64,000 nucleotides of DNA from the NCBI RefSeq assembly GCF_000429445.1, contig NZ_AUBW01000006.1, positions 213,392 to 277,391 on the forward strand. The letters are read 5' to 3'. Shown here piece after piece: positions 62,806-64,000 of the stretch. Both the position numbers and the translations under genes were made by a program. The notes under the pieces are model-generated. The model was not told the origin of the DNA and did not search any database. It saw only the letters and a list, made by a program, of their open reading frames with translations. The DNA is from Algoriphagus terrigena DSM 22685 (lineage in GTDB: Bacteria > Bacteroidota > Bacteroidia > Cytophagales > Cyclobacteriaceae). Each line of letters begins with the position of its first letter. Position 1 is the first letter of the stretch.

Positions 62806-62884
62806 CGCTTTGAATAGTTTCGTTGTCGACCAAGTTAGCAATCAGGCGCGGTAATTGAAAGGAAGCGCAATAGATGCCATTACC

Positions 62885-63685
62885 ATGAAAAAATACTTAA
62901 TTCTTCTTTCAACTTCACTCCTCTTGGCCGCCTGTTCCGAAGACGTCGGCAAAGAGATCAACACAGATTTGGTGCAAGAGGCCGAACAGTTTTTCGGTTT
63001 TTCGGAAGCCTTCGGCGAAAGCTCATACCTGGGTAATCTCACCTACGAGGATTATTTGACGATAGTATCCGCCGAATTGCCGGGATGTCCGACGATCATC
63101 CAAAATCCGGACACGAAGATCATCGAACTGGATTATTCGGCTCCACAGGAATGCGAACAGGAAAACCCAGGTCCCCGAACCGGAAAAATCATCCTTGACT
63201 TCACACTCGCAGATTCAGTGAACGCCAACTGGTCGCTTACCTATGACAACTACGCATTCAAAGGTTCCGAGTTCACGGGAACGAGGATGTTTATCAGGCT
63301 TTCTCCTACTGAGAACCAGGAAAGCTTTGAAAGCCTGACGATCAAGACAGGCCAGGGCCTCACCTTCGTTGCTGAGGGAGAGCTTTCCTACGTTATGTCG
63401 CGGCTAGATCTCGCTCCCGTCTCACTGACCACGAGAGGCCAGATCACAGGTCGAAATCCTGCCGGGAGGAATTTTTCGCTGGTGATCACCGAAGCCAGAG
63501 AACAACCCTTCCAATGCTACAGTGCTAGCTGGGAGCTGCCACAAAAAGGGAAAGAATCCTGGATCGTTTCAAGAACCGCTACCAGCAGTGTGGATTACCG
63601 GGTGAGTTTCGAGCCCACTGAGACTTGCAATCCCGTTGTAATCTCGACTTTGCCCGACGGAAGAAGCCTTCAGCTAAATCCATAA
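62885..63685 (+). CDS. Lipoprotein of unknown function, 266 aa
   Basis: The ATG at 62885 gives MKKYLILLSTSLLLAACSED, a standard lipoprotein signal with Cys17. The rest is mostly beta-strand (GKIILDFTLADSVNANWSLT, YDNYAFKGSEFTGTRMFIRL, ARLDLAPVSLTTRGQITGRN-like), with four cysteines in the mature part (LPGCPTI, PQECEQ, FQCYSA, TETCNP) that could form two disulphides. I do not recognise a family. It is the last chromosomal gene before the IS110 element, whose transposase starts 75 bases downstream. Confidence 0.75.
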   Translation: MKKYLILLSTSLLLAACSEDVGKEINTDLVQEAEQFFGFSEAFGESSYLGNLTYEDYLTIVSAELPGCPTIIQNPDTKIIELDYSAPQECEQENPGPRTGKIILDFTLADSVNANWSLTYDNYAFKGSEFTGTRMFIRLSPTENQESFESLTIKTGQGLTFVAEGELSYVMSRLDLAPVSLTTRGQITGRNPAGRNFSLVITEAREQPFQCYSASWELPQKGKESWIVSRTATSSVDYRVSFEPTETCNPVVISTLPDGRSLQLNP

Positions 63686-64000
63686 AACTTATATGAATTA
63701 GGGAAATTCACCCACAGCCATGAAAGTCGTAAAAGGAGTTACCACAACTTATTTACGATATGGACATGATAGAATTTCCCCAACTCATTGAACGAGGCTG
63801 CGGCCTTGATGTTCATCGCGACACGGTAGTTGCCACCGTTTCAGGAAAAGATCTGCCAGAGCAGACGTTAACCTTTGCCACCCATACCCAGGATCTGGAG
63901 AAGCTGATCGGTTGGCTTCAAAACCAAGGAGTAACCCATGTTGCTATGGAAAGCACAGGCGTTTATTGGAAACCTGTGTATTATGTTCTGGAAGGATATT
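63686..64000 (+). mobile_element. IS110-family insertion sequence, left end and start of transposase; cut by window edge
   Basis: The transposase gene starting at 63760 identifies an IS110-family element. Its left boundary must lie within 63686-63759, or inside the lipoprotein gene if that was interrupted, since the lipoprotein frame ends at 63685. IS110 elements lack conventional terminal inverted repeats, so the exact end cannot be set without the other side, which is outside the window. Confidence 0.75.
63760..64000 (+). CDS. IS110-family transposase, N-terminal part (80 codons seen)
   Basis: The frame from ATG 63760 has no stop before the window ends. It shows the DEDD (RuvC-like) N-terminal marks of IS110 transposases: catalytic Asp17 in ERGCGLDVHRDTVVATVSG and Glu64 in VAMESTGVYWKPVYYVLEGY. 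The remaining DD pair and the C-terminal Tnp domain with its serine lie beyond the window. In IS110 elements the recombinase acts with a bridge RNA encoded by the element. An in-frame stop at 63730-63732 excludes an earlier start; a second ATG lies at 63766. Confidence 0.88.
   Translation, partial: MDMIEFPQLIERGCGLDVHRDTVVATVSGKDLPEQTLTFATHTQDLEKLIGWLQNQGVTHVAMESTGVYWKPVYYVLEGY

Overview
The window comes from a Bacteroidetes (Bacteroidota) chromosome, most likely a gliding-type, environmental member of the Cytophagales such as an Algoriphagus-like Cyclobacteriaceae. Three things support this. It carries core type IX secretion genes (sprA, porU, porV). It carries many Bacteroidetes-only families (DUF4292, DUF4837, DUF4494, short TonB proteins). 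Several genes are preceded by the Bacteroidetes promoter pattern TTTG-N19-TAnnTTTG rather than an E. coli-like one. The species-level placement is inference. Coding is dense on both strands with few gaps; only two gene-free stretches exceed 300 bases (1370-1769 and 7075-7549). No rRNA, tRNA or CRISPR array was seen.

Layout. 1-3328: tail of a secreted glycoside hydrolase, a small lipoprotein, a DUF1080 protein, a CotH-like secreted protein and a truncated hemoglobin. 3331-13230: an ENPP-type phosphodiesterase, a TMTC-like membrane/TPR protein, an OmpA-type lipoprotein, a GNAT enzyme, a thioredoxin-like secreted protein, two transporters, a GT4 glycosyltransferase and a small membrane protein. 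13269-17242: NADP isocitrate dehydrogenase, a crotonase and a flippase. 17318-21043: an envelope operon with a TPR protein, a DUF4292 lipoprotein and an EnvC-like amidase activator. 21158-24207: tatA, gatA and a LysM lytic transglycosylase. 24343-35471: a DUF4837 lipoprotein, maeB, ruvA and the giant sprA translocon gene. 35527-37843: gcvH, a VanZ-like gene and two tandem tonB paralogues.

37956-43215 (minus strand): yicC, a large propeller/beta-barrel outer-membrane fusion and an FAD oxidoreductase. 43271-50346 (plus strand): a tightly coupled five-gene operon with an MBL hydrolase, pssA, porU, porV and a zinc-site-less M16 homologue. 50347-52617 (minus): a three-gene glycan-modification cluster. 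52725-62805: housekeeping and membrane genes (YigZ, 3'-5' exonuclease, NhaC, DAO-type oxidase, Mpo1-like, patatin, DUF4494, HD hydrolase, PAS protein, dienoyl-CoA reductase-like SDR). 62885-64000: a lipoprotein and the start of an IS110-family transposase cut by the window edge.

Much of the region serves the cell envelope. SprA, PorU and PorV form the type IX export and attachment route, PssA makes phosphatidylserine, the EnvC-like protein and the transglycosylase act on peptidoglycan, and the TonB proteins energise outer-membrane import. A recurring theme is proteins that keep a protease or hydrolase fold but have lost the metal ligands: the EnvC-like LytM domain, the M16 homologue beside porV, and the peptidase-MA-like domain of the 1099-residue barrel fusion. 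No clearly novel multi-gene defence or biosynthetic system was found. The most unusual items are that barrel fusion, the pseudo-M16 in the porU/porV operon, the internally duplicated DUF4494 protein, and convergent genes whose stop codons lie inside terminator hairpins.
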